Shown piece after piece: positions 24,803-35,275 of a stretch of DNA of 64,000 nt. Origin of the DNA: Epiperipatus broadwayi (Eukaryota; Onychophora; Udeonychophora; Euonychophora; Peripatidae); the NCBI GenBank assembly GCA_028023455.1, contig JAQFVV010006231.1, forward strand, positions 5,098,036-5,162,035. Reading direction: 5' to 3'. Numbering within the stretch: position 1 is the first letter of the stretch; each line of letters starts with the position of its first letter. The translations under genes and the position numbers were made by a program. Under the pieces are notes generated by a model that had not been told where the DNA came from, made no database searches, and worked only from the letters and a program-made list of their open reading frames with translations.

Positions 24803-26326
24803 TTAGGGTTGATCTGGTATTTCTTCCCATTCATTCTCATATTCCATTTCCAGATCTTCATCTGTTTCCACTGTAGTTGTATTGTTGTGATCAGAAAGGC
24901 TAAGGTTGGCTTCTGTTTTGATTTTTTTGGGCCCTCTATTTTTCTTTGGTGGGCGGCCTGGTCTTCTTCTTTGTTCTGTGTCAGCTTTGGTGATTTGAGG
25001 CATATTTGGGGTGATAGCTTTCATAATTTCCATTGTTGTATTATTTTTAATATTGGGTGTTTGGTGTGTTATATATATTTTTTCTTGATCACTATTACTG
25101 TGTGAGTTTATTTGTTCTTTTATTATCTCTTTTTCATCGGCATTTTTGGTAGTCTGACTTAGATTGTGCGCTATTTTTTCCATTGGAGCCTCTTGAGGTT
25201 GTTGACTTTCTGTTTTTTTATCAGTGGGGGTTTGAATTCTATTGGTTGATTTTGTTGATAAATCCAGAATTTCAGGTGCTGGCAACGTGTGTGCAGTTTT
25301 TTTATTATTCAATTGCTGTTGATCTGTGGTTTTTTTATTAATTTTTTTTTGTTTATTAGTTGTTTTCGTTATCTGTTTTGTACTGTTTGATTCTGGTTGG
25401 TGAGCTTCTGTTGGTTGATCTTCAGAGCTCGGTTGGTTTTTTTGGTTGATTTTGGTGTTGCAATCGATTGCTAAGTGTCCGGTTTCACCGCACGCAAAAC
25501 ATCTCGGCCTTATTCCTTTTATGTGAATAGTCAGTATTGCATTCTGGTCAATTATTTGTGTTGGAATATCCTCCGGGTTTACATTGTCATTCAGCTTTAT
25601 TTTGAAATGAAAGTTGTTGCTGAAAACCGGTATGGGGGTGTCGGATAAGTAGATTTGTTTTATATAAATAGCTTTGCCAAATGACTGTATTAATTTTTGA
25701 AAATCCTGAATAGTATATCCGAAGTAAGTGTTTTTAATTATTCCGTTACAATAGTTTTGCAAGCTTTGATCGACTATTATTAGCGCATAGCTTCCCAAAG
25801 TTTTAACTTTAGTTTGAAATCTTGCACGCTGATGTTCATCGAAAAACTGAATTGCAACGTATCGCGAGTTTGGATGCTCTCCAATACTAGAGACTGTATC
25901 CCACAATGCTGTTGCTGTCAGCTCCTCGTAAAGAAGCTCTCTGGGGAATTTATAGAGTGTTAAATTCCTATCAGTGACAGCTAACACTAATGATCTCGGT
26001 GAAAAAAATTTTTGGAAAGTTGCGAATAATTTTTTTGGGATGGTGCTGTTGAAATTAACGTTTATTTCTTGCAGTTCATCTTGATTCCATATCGTTGGGG
26101 AGGGCTCTTCATTATTGTTTTTCACGAGGTTTAAATTATTTATGTCGGCTTGATTTACCTTCCTAAATCTTGCTGTCTGTGTTAATGCTGGACTTTTTTC
26201 GATGCTGTGAAGCTGCTGGTTTATTTTTGTTACGTTTGCGTATGTTTTTGCGATAGTGGCAGTTTTCATTTTATCGCCGTTTGTTTGAGCGCAATTTACG
26301 TCATTTGCTTCTTGACGCGATGCCAT
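24803..26326 (-). CDS. LINE ORF1, nucleic-acid binding protein with CCHC knuckle
   Basis: An intact 507-codon frame. Residues roughly 100-270 form a mixed alpha/beta region (YVAIQFF, FGKAIYIKQIYL) resembling the RRM-like part of LINE ORF1 proteins. It is followed by a zinc knuckle CFACGETGHLAIDC near residue 285. The C-terminal 200 residues are Gln/Thr/Lys/Asn-rich and probably disordered, with an AT-hook-like RRPGRPPKK near residue 460 and an acidic end. Proteins of this type coat the element RNA in the retrotransposition particle. The start at 26326 is the first ATG in the frame and follows a 220-bp leader. It lies 28 bp upstream of ORF2 in element orientation. I see no disabling change. 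Confidence 0.85.
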   Translation of the reverse strand: MASRQEANDVNCAQTNGDKMKTATIAKTYANVTKINQQLHSIEKSPALTQTARFRKVNQADINNLNLVKNNNEEPSPTIWNQDELQEINVNFNSTIPKKLFATFQKFFSPRSLVLAVTDRNLTLYKFPRELLYEELTATALWDTVSSIGEHPNSRYVAIQFFDEHQRARFQTKVKTLGSYALIIVDQSLQNYCNGIIKNTYFGYTIQDFQKLIQSFGKAIYIKQIYLSDTPIPVFSNNFHFKIKLNDNVNPEDIPTQIIDQNAILTIHIKGIRPRCFACGETGHLAIDCNTKINQKNQPSSEDQPTEAHQPESNSTKQITKTTNKQKKINKKTTDQQQLNNKKTAHTLPAPEILDLSTKSTNRIQTPTDKKTESQQPQEAPMEKIAHNLSQTTKNADEKEIIKEQINSHSNSDQEKIYITHQTPNIKNNTTMEIMKAITPNMPQITKADTEQRRRPGRPPKKNRGPKKIKTEANLSLSDHNNTTTVETDEDLEMEYENEWEEIPDQP

Positions 26327-26545
26327 GCTTGTTTATGACGTTAGAATTAATTTTTTGTTATGAACGACCGTATTACTTACTTTTTGCTGGAAAAAACAAC
26401 TGTTCAGTAATTAGCCATCGCTGTCTTTATCTATCACAGATATATATCACAGTTTTTAAGTGTGAAAAACGATTAGAATATGGGGAAAAACAAGATTATT
26501 AATAAGAACTTCGTTCTTGATGACTTAGGCATACACGCGCATGCG

Positions 26546-26546
<1 letters not shown>

Positions 26547-26579
<33 letters not shown>

Positions 26580-26580
26580 T
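26547..26580. repeat. (ATT)n microsatellite at LINE 5' border
   Basis: About ten ATT units form the right border of the LINE. The equivalent empty site at 28069-28081 has only about four units. Confidence 0.9.
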
Positions 26581-27180
26581 CATTTTTTTTTTATTATATT
26601 TTCATGCTATTATTTTATATCCTTCAAATATACTTATTCATATTATTATTTTTTTATTTATTATTTTATATTTATCTTTATAACTTTATATTCTATCCCC
26701 ATAATTTATAATTAATTACTACTTTTATAATATGTTAACATTATATTTATTTATATACCTATTCTTACTTACTCCATTCTTTTTTACTTCTATTTGTTTT
26801 CTTTTCTATCTTATACCCACTTAAACCTTTTAATTTTTTACTTTATATATCCCCTATATATCTCATATATCTAAAACCTAACCTTTAAACTTTTCATCAT
26901 ACTCTATATTTAAAATCTATTACATAAACTATTATAAACAGAAAACCATGTTTAATTCCTGCTTATGTTTTATTATATTAATAATCTTAATTAACTCTAA
27001 CACTTAATTCTTAATTTTACCTTTTAAAACTTCTTTATCTTTCACATTTCAGTTCTCTTTCAGTTAAACCGTTTTTTATTTATTTTTCATTTAAATCTAT
27101 AGCTTCCATACTGCTTTTTTTACCAATTAATTTTCTACCTTAACTTTAATTTTATGCTTATACTTTTATTATATTAACTT

Positions 27181-27423
27181 TTATATTAAAATTCTCCTCA
27201 ATCCGAAATCAGTGTTCATTTTTGGTTTAATACTATTTATATAAATAGCTTCTTTAATCTTTCTTTCCCTCCTACTTTCTGTAAAATGTAACATTCTAAT
27301 ACATTCTTTATTAAACTCATGTCCTGTCTCCAATCTGTGCATATATATTGGTGAATTTCTATCATATTTATGCTGTATCAATCTCCTATAAATTGAATTC
27401 TTAGTTTCTCCAACATAATTCAT
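27181..27423 (-). pseudogene. GIY-YIG endonuclease fragment of Penelope-like element
   Basis: An 80-codon frame starts MNYVGETKNSIYRRLIQHK and continues with THEF-like TGHEF, a RRERKIKEAIYI helix and an INSIKPKMNTD end. This is the C-terminal GIY-YIG nuclease seen in Penelope-like element proteins: the YVG strand, the catalytic-type Arg in the YRRL helix and the Glu in KEAIYI are visible. The upstream reverse transcriptase is missing, since the right arm begins just 24 bases before the first codon. The N-terminal GIY half of the domain is therefore cut, making this a fragment. It shares no reading frame with neighbours. Confidence 0.8.
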
Positions 27424-27446
27424 TACCTCTTTATTTTAGTATAAAA

Positions 27447-28266
27447 GTTAATATAATAAAAGTATAAGCATAAAATTAAAGTTAAGGTAGAAAATTAATT
27501 GGTAAAAAAAGCAATAGAGGAAGCTAGTATGAAGCTATAGATTTAAATGAAAAATAAATAAAAAACAATTTAACTGAAAGAGAACTGAAATGTGAAAGAT
27601 AAAGAAATTTTAAAAGGTAAAATTAAGAATTAAGTGTTAGAGTTAATTAAGATTATTAATATAATAAAACATAAGTAGGAATTAAACATGGTTTTCTGTT
27701 TATAATAGTTTATGTAATAGATTTTAAATATAGAGTATGATGAAAAGTTTAAAGGTTAGGTTTTAGATATATAAGATATATAGGGGATATATAAAATAAA
27801 AAATTAAAAGGTTTAAGTGGATATAAGATAGAAAAGAAAAAAAATAAAAGTAAAAAAGAATGGAGTAAGTAAGAATAGGTATATAAATAAATATGATAAT
27901 GTTAACATGTTATAAAAGTAGTAATTAATTATAAATTATGGGGATAGAATATAGTTATAAAGATAAATTAATATAAAATAATAAATAAAAAAATAATAAT
28001 AGGAATAAGTATATTTGAAGGATATAAAATAATAGCATGAAAATATAATAAAAAATAAAAATATATATGAAAAAATAATAATAATGAATAAAAAATAAAT
28101 AGATGTATATATTAAATGTATAAAAAAAATTAAAGAATTTTAATAAAAAAGAAAAGGGAAAAGATTAAAATTAAGGTGTTAGAAGGTTTATTTTATTTTA
28201 TGAGTATTCATGTATTTGAGGGGATATACAAGTTATAGGTATGTTTGTGTATTTTTATGAATATAT
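27447..28266. repeat. right arm of Penelope inverted repeat
   Basis: Inverted complement of 26575-27180 followed by 21240-21037. The arms differ by scattered substitutions and by about 12 extra bases near 27524 (TAGAGGAAGCTAG region) that are absent from the left arm. Confidence 0.85.
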
Positions 28267-30094
28267 ATTGTAACTAAATTAATGGTAGTCGAAAGATCCA
28301 CATATATTAAATAATTATGAAAAGATTCAAATATAAATATTTGACTTAATAAACGAAAAAAAAATTGTAATAGAATTTTTATCAAAGAGACAAGAATTGT
28401 AATATGCAACTTGCTGAGCATAAGCTATTAAACAAAAGATCAGACTGAGTTATCAATCATATTAAGGGTCATTGGATTAAATGAAACATATTTCTATAAT
28501 TAGATTTCTCAAGATATCACAATATTAATAATTATAAACAAATTATTAGGATAAATTATTATAACTCAGGTATATGGAAATCAAGTGAGTGAGTACACTG
28601 GTAACTCAATAAAATAACTTCTCAGGTATAACAGATAGTAGATTTTATCCACTTTCATTTCTTGGTTTGATGTCAAGTGCATATTTAAACAAATACCAAG
28701 TGAATATGGTCTAGCAGGGCGCCACTAGATTATCTGAATCTAGACACAGTTATATCTAATAACCTTTTTACATGTACCTGGTTTGAATCCCCTTTTGGTA
28801 CTTTATTTCTAATAAAAATGGGAGATTTTGCTTTTAGAGCCATATCACTATATGCACTAATATTTAGGTAAACATAAAACATCTTTAAACCAAAGTGGAG
28901 TATATAAAATTCATTAGACATAAATCATTTCTTAGAGCTTAACATAATAAATGTGTTTCAATATATATATATTTTTATAAGTTTTACTAGCTCAGATTAT
29001 ATTATTAATTTAGGATGGCAATTCACTCATCCTTGCATGAAATAGATGATGGGATGGTGGTTATAATAATACTAAGAAATCACTAAATACTATGAAATCA
29101 ATATTTATTTATGGCCTTTAAACATTTAAACAGCTCATTAATTAAAACATAATGATGATGATGATGATGACAATGATAACGGTTTCAACCACAGCTTTAG
29201 GACTAAGCCTAATTATAAACCTAATTTTTATAAAGAAATTCATAACTATTGCTTAATTTTAGTATATCTAATTGGAACTTAAATAGCTAATATTCACCTT
29301 GATGATGAATGATCACACTTAATAAAGACTATTCTTAATGAAATATATACGCCTCGTTTAATAAAACAAATTAACATTTATTAATGCCTTACTAATATCT
29401 ACATGAAAATTTATAGATAAACATGAAAATTGATATGAATAATAATAACAATAATAAATGATTATATTGCAATCTTTAGATTAATTTCAAGTTCTTCCCC
29501 CTTTCCCGTCAAATGTAAATTGTATTAAATTGGGTAACCGATTTGTTAAAATGTTCCATCCACAAGAAAAGTATTTCATAAAAAAAAATATTCACTCATT
29601 GACACACATACTTTATAATCTAACGTGTCAAGCAGAATGATAAAAAAAAATGTTAGTAGAAGTGAAAGAGCAAGATTTACAGAACAAGTTTTAAACCATT
29701 TTTCTCCCCCTCCCTTCTACACTCTGAAATCTATACTTTCTTAAGAAAAATAATTTAATATTTTAATCCTGCTTATTCCTTCACATTCACTCGCAATTAT
29801 ACACAGATAAAGTATTATTATGTATGTGTGCGTTTACCCCGTAAAAACCAAAATATTATTTAAAACCAAAATAATAATACAATAAAAAAAATTATTATAC
29901 ACATTAATAATATTTCATAACTGTAAATCAATAAACAATCATAATTTTGGCACATACAAAATCGTCATTAAGAAATTCTTTGTTTCAATTGATCTTGGTT
30001 GTTTTAAAAGTTCTTTAAACAAAAATATACCACTCTGTTGCTAAAATTTTACGAAGTCTCTGATATTATAAAGAAAATATATAAAAAATGTATA
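28267..30094. other. AT-rich DNA, no gene recognised
   Basis: No supported gene. A short (ATG)n tract lies at 29151-29170. The 63-codon minus frame at 28730-28921 matches nothing I know. Confidence 0.5.
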
Positions 30095-31138
30095 CTACCA
30101 GTTCTTTGTAGTGACTTCCAATGAGTCAAATCTATCTTGTTTAATGTCTATATTTTGCAGATACCATTTCCGTTTTTCTCTGGAACAATCTCTTTCTTGA
30201 GGTGTATAATTATTTGATGATAATGATCCTATTGAGGTTATTTGCTTTAGTGGACAATTTGGAAATCATTATATTAACTTTTCTTCTCTTCCTGTCAAGC
30301 ATGATTCTTTTAGTGGATGAAGTACAGCAGTTGTTTTCATGTTTATAAATTTTCTGGGTTTAAACTCAGTTACTGGAACAATTAATTGGACTTGATGATT
30401 TAATATTTATCAGTAGATTACTCTTTTCTTCTGATTTTAAATGCAGGTGAATGTTTTCTTCTTTCTGTTTAAAAACATCTTATTTCTCTCGGTCAGTTGA
30501 AAGGTGTAGAATATTATTTTTCAGACAAGACATCTTTTCTTTCCTATATGATGTGCTAGCTGGATGGTCTGGTCAACAGACGAGACATATATTAATTTTC
30601 TTACCCCGCCATCCTTATATTTTCAACATTCAAAACTTGATATAAAAAAAATGATTTAAAAAAAAAAGGTTATCTAGCAGAATTAAAAATGTTTGTCTGC
30701 TTTAGTTTCAATAATTTTTAAAAAGTCTCTATCACAAATATTATAATAATAATCCCTCAACTGATTTTCCAGAGTTTTTATATCCGATTTTTGAGTCAAC
30801 TCACCCAATTAGAGTGATAGTGTGACTTGCTATTTTTGACCAATTCGTTTTTAGCTGGAAAGTGCAATCTTTTTTAGGAACATTAAAAAAAAAATCACAC
30901 ACCTGGTTTTCAGACAAACTTTTGTTTTGAAGGAAAAAAATAGACTTAATCCCTTTTTTTTAGACCCCTGTAACATTTCAAATTTGAGCTTCTTTCTTTT
31001 GATCTCAATATGAGACAATTTCAAAATTAGAGTTCCCACCAAGCTTAAACTCCATAATGACAAACAATCATTTATAAAAACAAAATTGCTACAAAAATAT
31101 ATATCTGATTCAACAGATTTAAACCTTCTTTCTTTCAA
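30095..31138 (-). pseudogene. frame-disrupted protein-coding relic, family unknown
   Basis: Several consecutive minus-strand segments have coding character but lie in different frames. About 31138-30851 is an open frame with FKSVESDIYF. About 30940-30800 in another frame reads NKSLSENQVCDFFF and WSKIASHTI. About 30800-30680 reads ELTQKSDIKTLENQLRDYYY and IIETKADKHF. About 30480-30375 reads DVFKQKEENIHLHLKSEEKS. About 30375-30265 reads VPVTEFKPRKFINMK and LHPLKESCLTGREEK. About 30240-30095 reads YTPQERDCSREKRKWYLQN and ends in a stop at 30097-30095. Frame changes without GT-AG boundaries, plus internal stops, indicate a pseudogene, perhaps a retrocopy of a host gene. I do not recognise the parent; the composition suggests a charged, helical protein. 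Confidence 0.5.
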
Positions 31139-31746
31139 TATTTAATAAATAAAAATGTAGTTTATGTATGCAATGTTCCCACACACTCATTCAAATTATT
31201 TATCAAATGACATTAAAATAATCTAATTGCTAGCTTAGTAATTATAACCCTAGTATAGCTTTTAAATCCCAATTACAATTATAGAAAAGCAAAAATAGAA
31301 GTATAGAATAAGATATTAAAATTGATCAAGCATAGGTTAGTTTTAAAGAAAGTTTAATATCTGAAATTTAAAAGTGGCTAACTAAATAGCTTTTATAACA
31401 CACACTGCCTATACATATGCATTATAACTTTGCTTTTTAACAGAAAAATTAAATATTGAATAGTTTAAATGTGCGTATTACCTTTCTATCAACACACAAA
31501 CAAATAAAGAATATAATTGTTGACCCACTCTCTTTCTGTCTAAAGCTTTTAGAACTTGATCTTATAGGGTTTAAACTTGGGTGCCCTACAGCTTTCTTTT
31601 TAGATAAAAATGTGATGATGACTTTTGTTTTATATTTTCTTACATGCACATTACTATAAATTTAGCTAATGACTAAATTGTAATGGCACAACATATATGT
31701 ATGGATTTTATAAGGTGTATATATAGTTTGTGTGATTGATATTTAT
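31139..31746. other. AT-rich DNA, no gene recognised
   Basis: No gene seen. Two overlapping frames of 66 and 67 codons on opposite strands (31449-31659) are mutual shadows. Confidence 0.5.
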
Positions 31747-31750
31747 GTAT

Positions 31751-33122
31751 TGTAACGTTTTCCGTTTTGTTAAGCCTCTACACGCTAATATAAATTGCGC
31801 GCGAGTTGATCAAGCTATGTCAAAAAGAAGAAAGTTGTATTTCGATCTCTATTAAAAACATAGCTATATTTCCTGATCAACTCGGCCTTGTAATTGTTGA
31901 GAATTATGCTATCGACGACATCAGCTTTTAATTTATTTGAAAGGCGCCAGAGTTCTGCAAGAACCCACTGAACCGTCACATAGCATCTCGAAAATTAAAA
32001 AGAAAAGATATTTTTAAACTAATCAGTATTACATCATACTGTAACAAGAATTATTTTTTTAAGATTATTATTCCTGGGCTTATTGAAACATATTGGCAAC
32101 AGTAAATTACGTTTTAAATCTCATTAGACTAATAATAAAAAATAATAATTATTATTAATAATGCACAAATGAAAACTGGTATTAGAAATATTTTTATTCT
32201 AATAGATAAAAAATGTTTAAAGGAAATTATTAATCAAATAAATTGGAGAGAATACACTTAAATCAGACGTGAATCAATTAATAAAAAAACAATTTTACAA
32301 TTACAGTTCACTTCCAAATTTCTTCTAGAAAGTTACTTAAAAATGAATGTCTCTTGCACAAGAAATTTAATGTCTCTATCGGGATTGTTTTAACATATTT
32401 TTAAGAATTGTTTGCAAACATTACTTTTGTCACAATCAGGATAATGAAGCATATCTTACCGGTAAGTTTTAGTGAATTCACGATGGTTGTAGATAACTAT
32501 GCATAGTTTTTCGGGGTTAAAATGAGCTCACGGCCTTTGATTATTAGTTGATCTTGCGGTCCATTCTCCTAGTCGGTCACGAAAGCTTTTCTGGTATACA
32601 TCTTCAGGCACGATGTCTTCAGAAGCTCCGGTTCACTCCGCCATGCCGAATTACTTCAGCGTAGAGCGATCTTGGATATATTATTGTTATCCAAGACCAA
32701 CTAGAGAAACCAACGAACAAGATGTTCCTCCAACCGAATCCCTCCTTTTTATACTAGAGGTCCAGTTTTCAGACTTCTGCGCATATCTTTTGTTTGTCAA
32801 AATATACGTTGATAATCTTATATATTTTTTATAAAATTTATGTTACAAATTCTTTATTTTTTTCAGCATAATTCTGCCATCTTTAATTAGTTGAAATATT
32901 TTTACTTTCTCTTATCTAGATTGGTAATTTGTGTCTTTTGTTCTCTCCAATTCTAACTTTTATTTCTAATTACAAAAAAAAATGAAAGAATAATTTAACT
33001 TTCATTGTACGTTTTTTTTTTTTTGAAAAAAAAATTAGTCAAAAAAAAATCTAAATTTACTTTTATTTTTTAGCTTTTACCAAATGCCAATATATTTGCA
33101 ATGTATATAAATAAACGTTACA
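31751..33122 (-). repeat. LTR, left copy (3' LTR on minus strand)
   Basis: 1372 bp with TGTAACGTTT at one end and AAACGTTACA at the other, so its ends are 10-bp inverted repeats with TG...CA termini. It differs from the right copy by scattered substitutions and by a ~70-bp segment (about 32274-32340) absent from the right copy. It contains a TATA element on the minus strand (32744-32753) and a hairpin at 32671-32695. Near its left end GAGTTGATCAAGCTATGT pairs imperfectly with CTATATTTCCTGATCAACTC. Confidence 0.85.
32671..32695. other. LTR hairpin (8-bp stem), left copy
   Basis: CTTGGATA pairs perfectly with TATCCAAG around a 9-base loop. The same hairpin is present unchanged at 34708-34732. 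On the minus strand it lies about 50-80 bases downstream of the TATA element, so it would be in the 5' part of the transcript. Confidence 0.75.
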
Positions 33123-33858
33123 ATACCACCAGTGCCCGATGATGAGAATAAAATAGGGGTTTACACTAATTTTATTCTTAAGTTTTTAAATTCATATTCG
33201 TGGGTTTTTTTTTTTTATGTAGTAGCGTGCTGATATATTCCGTAGATTCATTCACAAGCGACGTTCGGCTTTAACGCCCACTTTTAGGTCTAACACGGCG
33301 GGAATGGAAAATATTTCACATTCATCTGTGTCCTTTCCGCTTTAATGTAATATTACCGATAAGAAGCCCAAGTTATAAGCACAAACGAGCGTTGCTCATC
33401 GTTCTGAGTCTTACAGGCTCGCGGCAACTAGGTCCAATTTGATCCGCCTTCCCCTTTATTGGGATCCCTGCTAGAAATAGTCTGATGGGCATATAAAGGT
33501 GGTCTTATGTTAATATACTGCGTACTAGGACTCGGGGCTATGTTTTTCCCCTCTTCAGTAACCGCCTACCCGGTCAAATACTTGTGACTTACGTCTACAT
33601 CAGCCACGATCATGTTTTATTTTAGACATATCAAAAAAAATATACATACATTTTTTTCTTTCTGGAAGTCATATTAAAAAAATATTTTTTTATATTTTAA
33701 TAATCAGAGTTTAATTAGTTAGTTAGTTTTTTTTAAAAAAAAAAATTTCTATTTATTTTCCGGCTGTGAGTTTCTTTTGGGTCAATGTTGTAACCTTTAT
33801 CATTACAACTTATCTCAGGTTGTGGTAGTTAAATCGAAGCCCTAATTAGGTAAGCCAT
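33123..33858 (-). other. non-coding interior of small LTR element
   Basis: 736 bp, of more balanced composition at about 33230-33620, without a frame longer than a few dozen codons. The right edge carries the putative primer binding site on the minus strand (complement of about 33840-33857). The GC-richer middle could be a packaging or dimerisation signal kept from a larger parent; that is inference. Confidence 0.6.
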
Positions 33859-35161
33859 TATAACGTTTTCCATTTTGTTAGGTCTCTACACGCTAATATA
33901 AATTGCACGCGAGTTGATCAAGCTATGTCAAAAAGAAGAAAGTTGTATTTCGATCTCTATTAAAAACATAGCTATATTTCCTGATCAACTCGGCCTTGTA
34001 ATTGTTGAGAATTATGCTATCGACGACATCAGCTTTTAATTTATTTGAAAGCGCCAGAGTTCTGCAAGAACCCACTGAACCATCACATAGCATCTCGAAA
34101 ATTAAAAAGAAAATATATTTTTAAACTAATCGGTATTACATCATACCGTAAAGAGAATTATTTTTTTAAGATTATTATTCCTGGGCTTACTGAAACATAT
34201 TGGCAAAGGTAAATTACGTTTTAAATCTCATTAGACTAATAATAAAAAATAATAATTATTATTAATAATGCACAAATGAAAATTGGTATTAGAAATATTT
34301 TTATTCTAATAGATAAAAAAATGTTTAAAGGAAATTATTAATCAAATAAATTGGAGAGAACACACTTAAATCAGACGTGATGAATGTCTCTTGCACAAGA
34401 AATTTAATGTCTCTATCGGGATTGTTTAAACATATTTTTAAGAATTGTTTGCAAATGTTACTTTTGTCACAATCAGGATAATGAAGCATAACTTACCGGT
34501 AAGTTTTAGTGAATTCACGATGGTTGTAGATAACTATGCATAGTTTTTCAGGGTTAAAATGAGCTCACGGCCTTTGATTATTAGTTGATCTTGCAGTCCA
34601 TTCTCCTAGTCGGTCACGAAAGCTTTTCTGGTATACATCTTCAGGCACGATGTCTTCAGAAGCTCCGGTTCACTCCGCCATGCCGAATTACTTCAGCGTA
34701 GAGCGATCTTGGATATATTATTGTTATCCAAGACCAACTAGAGAAACCAACGAACAAGACGTTCCTCCAACCGAATCCCTCCTTTTTATACTAGAGGTCC
34801 AGTTTTCAGACTTCTGCGCATATATTTTGTTTGTCAAAATATACGTTGATAATCTTATATATTCTTTATAAAATTTATGTTACAAAGTCTTTATTTTTTT
34901 CAGCATAATTCTGCCATCTTTAATTAGTTGAAATATTTTTACTTTCTCTTATCTAGATTGGTAATTTGTGTCTTTTGTTCTCTCCAATTTTAACTTTTAT
35001 TTCTAATTACAAAAAAAAAATGAAAGAATAATTTAACTTTCATTGTAAGTTTTTTTTTTTTAAAAAAAAAAAATTAGTCAAAAAAAAATCTAAATTTACT
35101 TTTATTTTTTAGCTTTTACCAAATGCCAATATATTTGCAATGTATATAAATAAACGTTACA
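33859..35161 (-). repeat. LTR, right copy (5' LTR on minus strand)
   Basis: 1303 bp. It begins TATAACG instead of TGTAACG, a single G-to-A change at the terminal dinucleotide, and ends in AAACGTTACA. The 73-codon open frame at 34650-34871 is the counterpart of 32613-32834 in the other copy; they are alike because the LTRs are alike, not because of a gene family. TATA element at 34781-34790 (minus strand) and hairpin at 34708-34732. Confidence 0.85.
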
Positions 35162-35170
35162 GTATATATA

Positions 35171-35275
35171 TTTTATAGTTCTGAAGAAGATTGCAGGGGC
35201 AATCGAAACTGCCGATGTTGATGGGTGTTATGTAAGCATTGTACAAAAAAATAAAGATTTTATAAAAAATGGATT
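35171..35275 (+). repeat. Penelope/retrozyme-like 3' tail with hammerhead-like core, copy 2
   Basis: Plus-strand copy of the sequence seen inverted at 17590-17693. The core CTGAAGA-A-GATTGC-AGGG-GCAATC-GAAAC occupies 35181-35209, with a six-pair stem II and an AATAAAGATTTTAT tail at about 35250. Its upstream part is cut by the LTR element that ends at 35161-35165. The extra A between CTGAAGA and stem II, and the weak stem III, leave ribozyme activity uncertain. Confidence 0.5.

Larger units (their letters stand above)
21278..26546 (-). mobile_element. two-ORF LINE (Tx1/L1-like) inserted in an ATT microsatellite
   Basis: This ~5.3-kb LINE reads on the minus strand: 5' leader (26546-26327) starting GCGCATGCGCGTGTATGCC, ORF1, a 28-bp spacer, ORF2, a ~260-bp 3' untranslated region and a (TAA)n(TGA)n tail complementary to 21231-21276. 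The uninterrupted Penelope right arm shows that the target contained only about four ATT units, whereas the right flank here has about ten. The damage is slight (one frameshift), so the element is the youngest LINE in the window. Its clade is judged from domain layout only. Confidence 0.8.
21037..28266. mobile_element. Penelope-derived inverted repeat, left arm split by a LINE
   Basis: The right arm (27447-28266) is, by eye, well over 90% identical in inverted orientation to a left arm made of two separated pieces, 21037-21240 and about 26575-27180. Removing 21278-26546 restores a continuous left arm of the same length (about 820 bp). The centre (27181-27446) encodes a GIY-YIG fragment on the minus strand. 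Penelope-like elements often show flanking pLTRs in inverted or tandem order, so a 5'-truncated Penelope copy with an inverted pLTR fits. The arms are nearly ORF-free and AT-rich, with AATTAATTTTCTACC and TATATATCCCC(T) shared words. Confidence 0.75.
31747..35165 (-). mobile_element. small LTR retroelement with GTAT target duplication (TRIM-like)
   Basis: Two direct repeats (31751-33122 and 33859-35161) flank a 736-bp interior. The outer flanks are GTAT at 31747-31750 and GTAT at 35162-35165, a 4-bp target duplication, while the inner flanks do not match. That identifies the whole as one insertion. The orientation is inferred as minus: each LTR has TATAAAAAGG on the minus strand, and next to the right LTR the minus strand reads TGGCTTACC one base into the interior, as a tRNA primer binding site would. 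No polypurine tract is obvious and no gag or pol ORF exists, so the element must be non-autonomous or internally deleted. Confidence 0.8.

Noticed and set aside
26480-26683. Plus-strand ORF with a poly-Tyr run as a membrane protein
   Set aside because: The Tyr run is the ATT microsatellite read in one frame, and the frame crosses the LINE border.
32613-34871. Duplicated two-member gene family
   Set aside because: The two 73-codon frames are in the two LTRs of one element; their similarity follows from LTR identity.
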